A stretch of DNA of 7,144 bases from an uncultured Paraglaciecola sp. (GTDB lineage: Bacteria > Pseudomonadota > Gammaproteobacteria > Enterobacterales > Alteromonadaceae), in assembly GCA_905479025.1 (NCBI GenBank), contig CAJQKX010000202.1, positions 1-7,144 of the forward strand. The letters are read 5' to 3'. The position numbers and the translations under genes were made by a program. Shown one piece after another: positions 6,945 through 7,144 of the stretch (positions are counted from its first letter, which is position 1; every line of letters begins with the position of its first letter). The notes under the pieces were generated by a model, which worked only from the letters and a program-made list of their open reading frames with translations, was not told the DNA's origin and ran no database searches.

Positions 6945-7144
6945 AATATTTAGCATACTAATGACTCGTATTCGACAGCTCCTTGAAATGGCATTTAGTC
7001 TAAACAAGGGATTATTCAGCCTTAGTTAAAACAGGCAATGTAGTCAATCTCAATGTTCTCTTTGGTGTAAGGGAGTTGATACTATCAAGGGGCAAGATTA
7101 GGGTGTTTTTAGTCTGATGATTATACAAAAACACATAATTAATA
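6945..7144. other. Non-coding tail with no recognised feature
   Basis: I looked in all frames for the end of a minus-strand gene or the start of a plus-strand one. Stops occur at short intervals and no ribosome binding site with a continuing frame is visible. The sequence is AT-rich and probably intergenic. Confidence 0.5.

Noticed and set aside
1..7144. A novel mobile, defence or biosynthetic system
   Set aside because: No transposase, integrase, terminal repeats, CRISPR-like array or unrecognised gene cluster is present; all three large genes belong to well-known families.

Overview
The window reads as a gammaproteobacterial chromosome of moderately low GC, most like the Alteromonadales (Glaciecola/Paraglaciecola/Alteromonas type). 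That placement rests on the overall look of the proteins and on a long PutA lacking the enterobacterial DNA-binding domain; no database comparison was possible. Three complete genes can be supported, all for amino-acid metabolism.

Layout: positions 1-52 may hold the last codons of a gene entering from the left (weak). After about 210 bp of AT-rich leader comes a plus-strand homocysteine S-methyltransferase family gene (267-1157), with a good Shine-Dalgarno sequence and a possible MetR-type site upstream. It converges on a minus-strand 4-hydroxyphenylpyruvate dioxygenase gene (hpd, 1276-2355). The 118-bp gap between them carries a GC hairpin followed by a T-rich run, and a palindrome just after the first stop codon. 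Next is an unusually long (722 bp) AT-rich divergent intergenic region holding short repeated motifs and, near its right end, a good sigma-70-like promoter. putA (3078-6863, plus strand) follows and fills over half the window. It ends at a strong intrinsic terminator built on a perfect 28-bp palindrome. About 200 bp after this contain no gene I can recognise.

Function: PutA oxidises proline to glutamate in two coupled steps. Hpd converts 4-hydroxyphenylpyruvate, from tyrosine, to homogentisate. The homocysteine methyltransferase makes methionine. Hpd and PutA are divergently transcribed catabolic enzymes that could share regulation, but neither a regulator gene nor the next tyrosine-pathway genes (hmgA, maiA, fahA) are in the window. 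The PutA lacks the ribbon-helix-helix domain, so it should not repress its own gene and another regulator is expected.

I see no mobile element, CRISPR array, tRNA, rRNA or defence system, and no evidence of a new biological system. The observations worth a second look are mainly regulatory and are modest.
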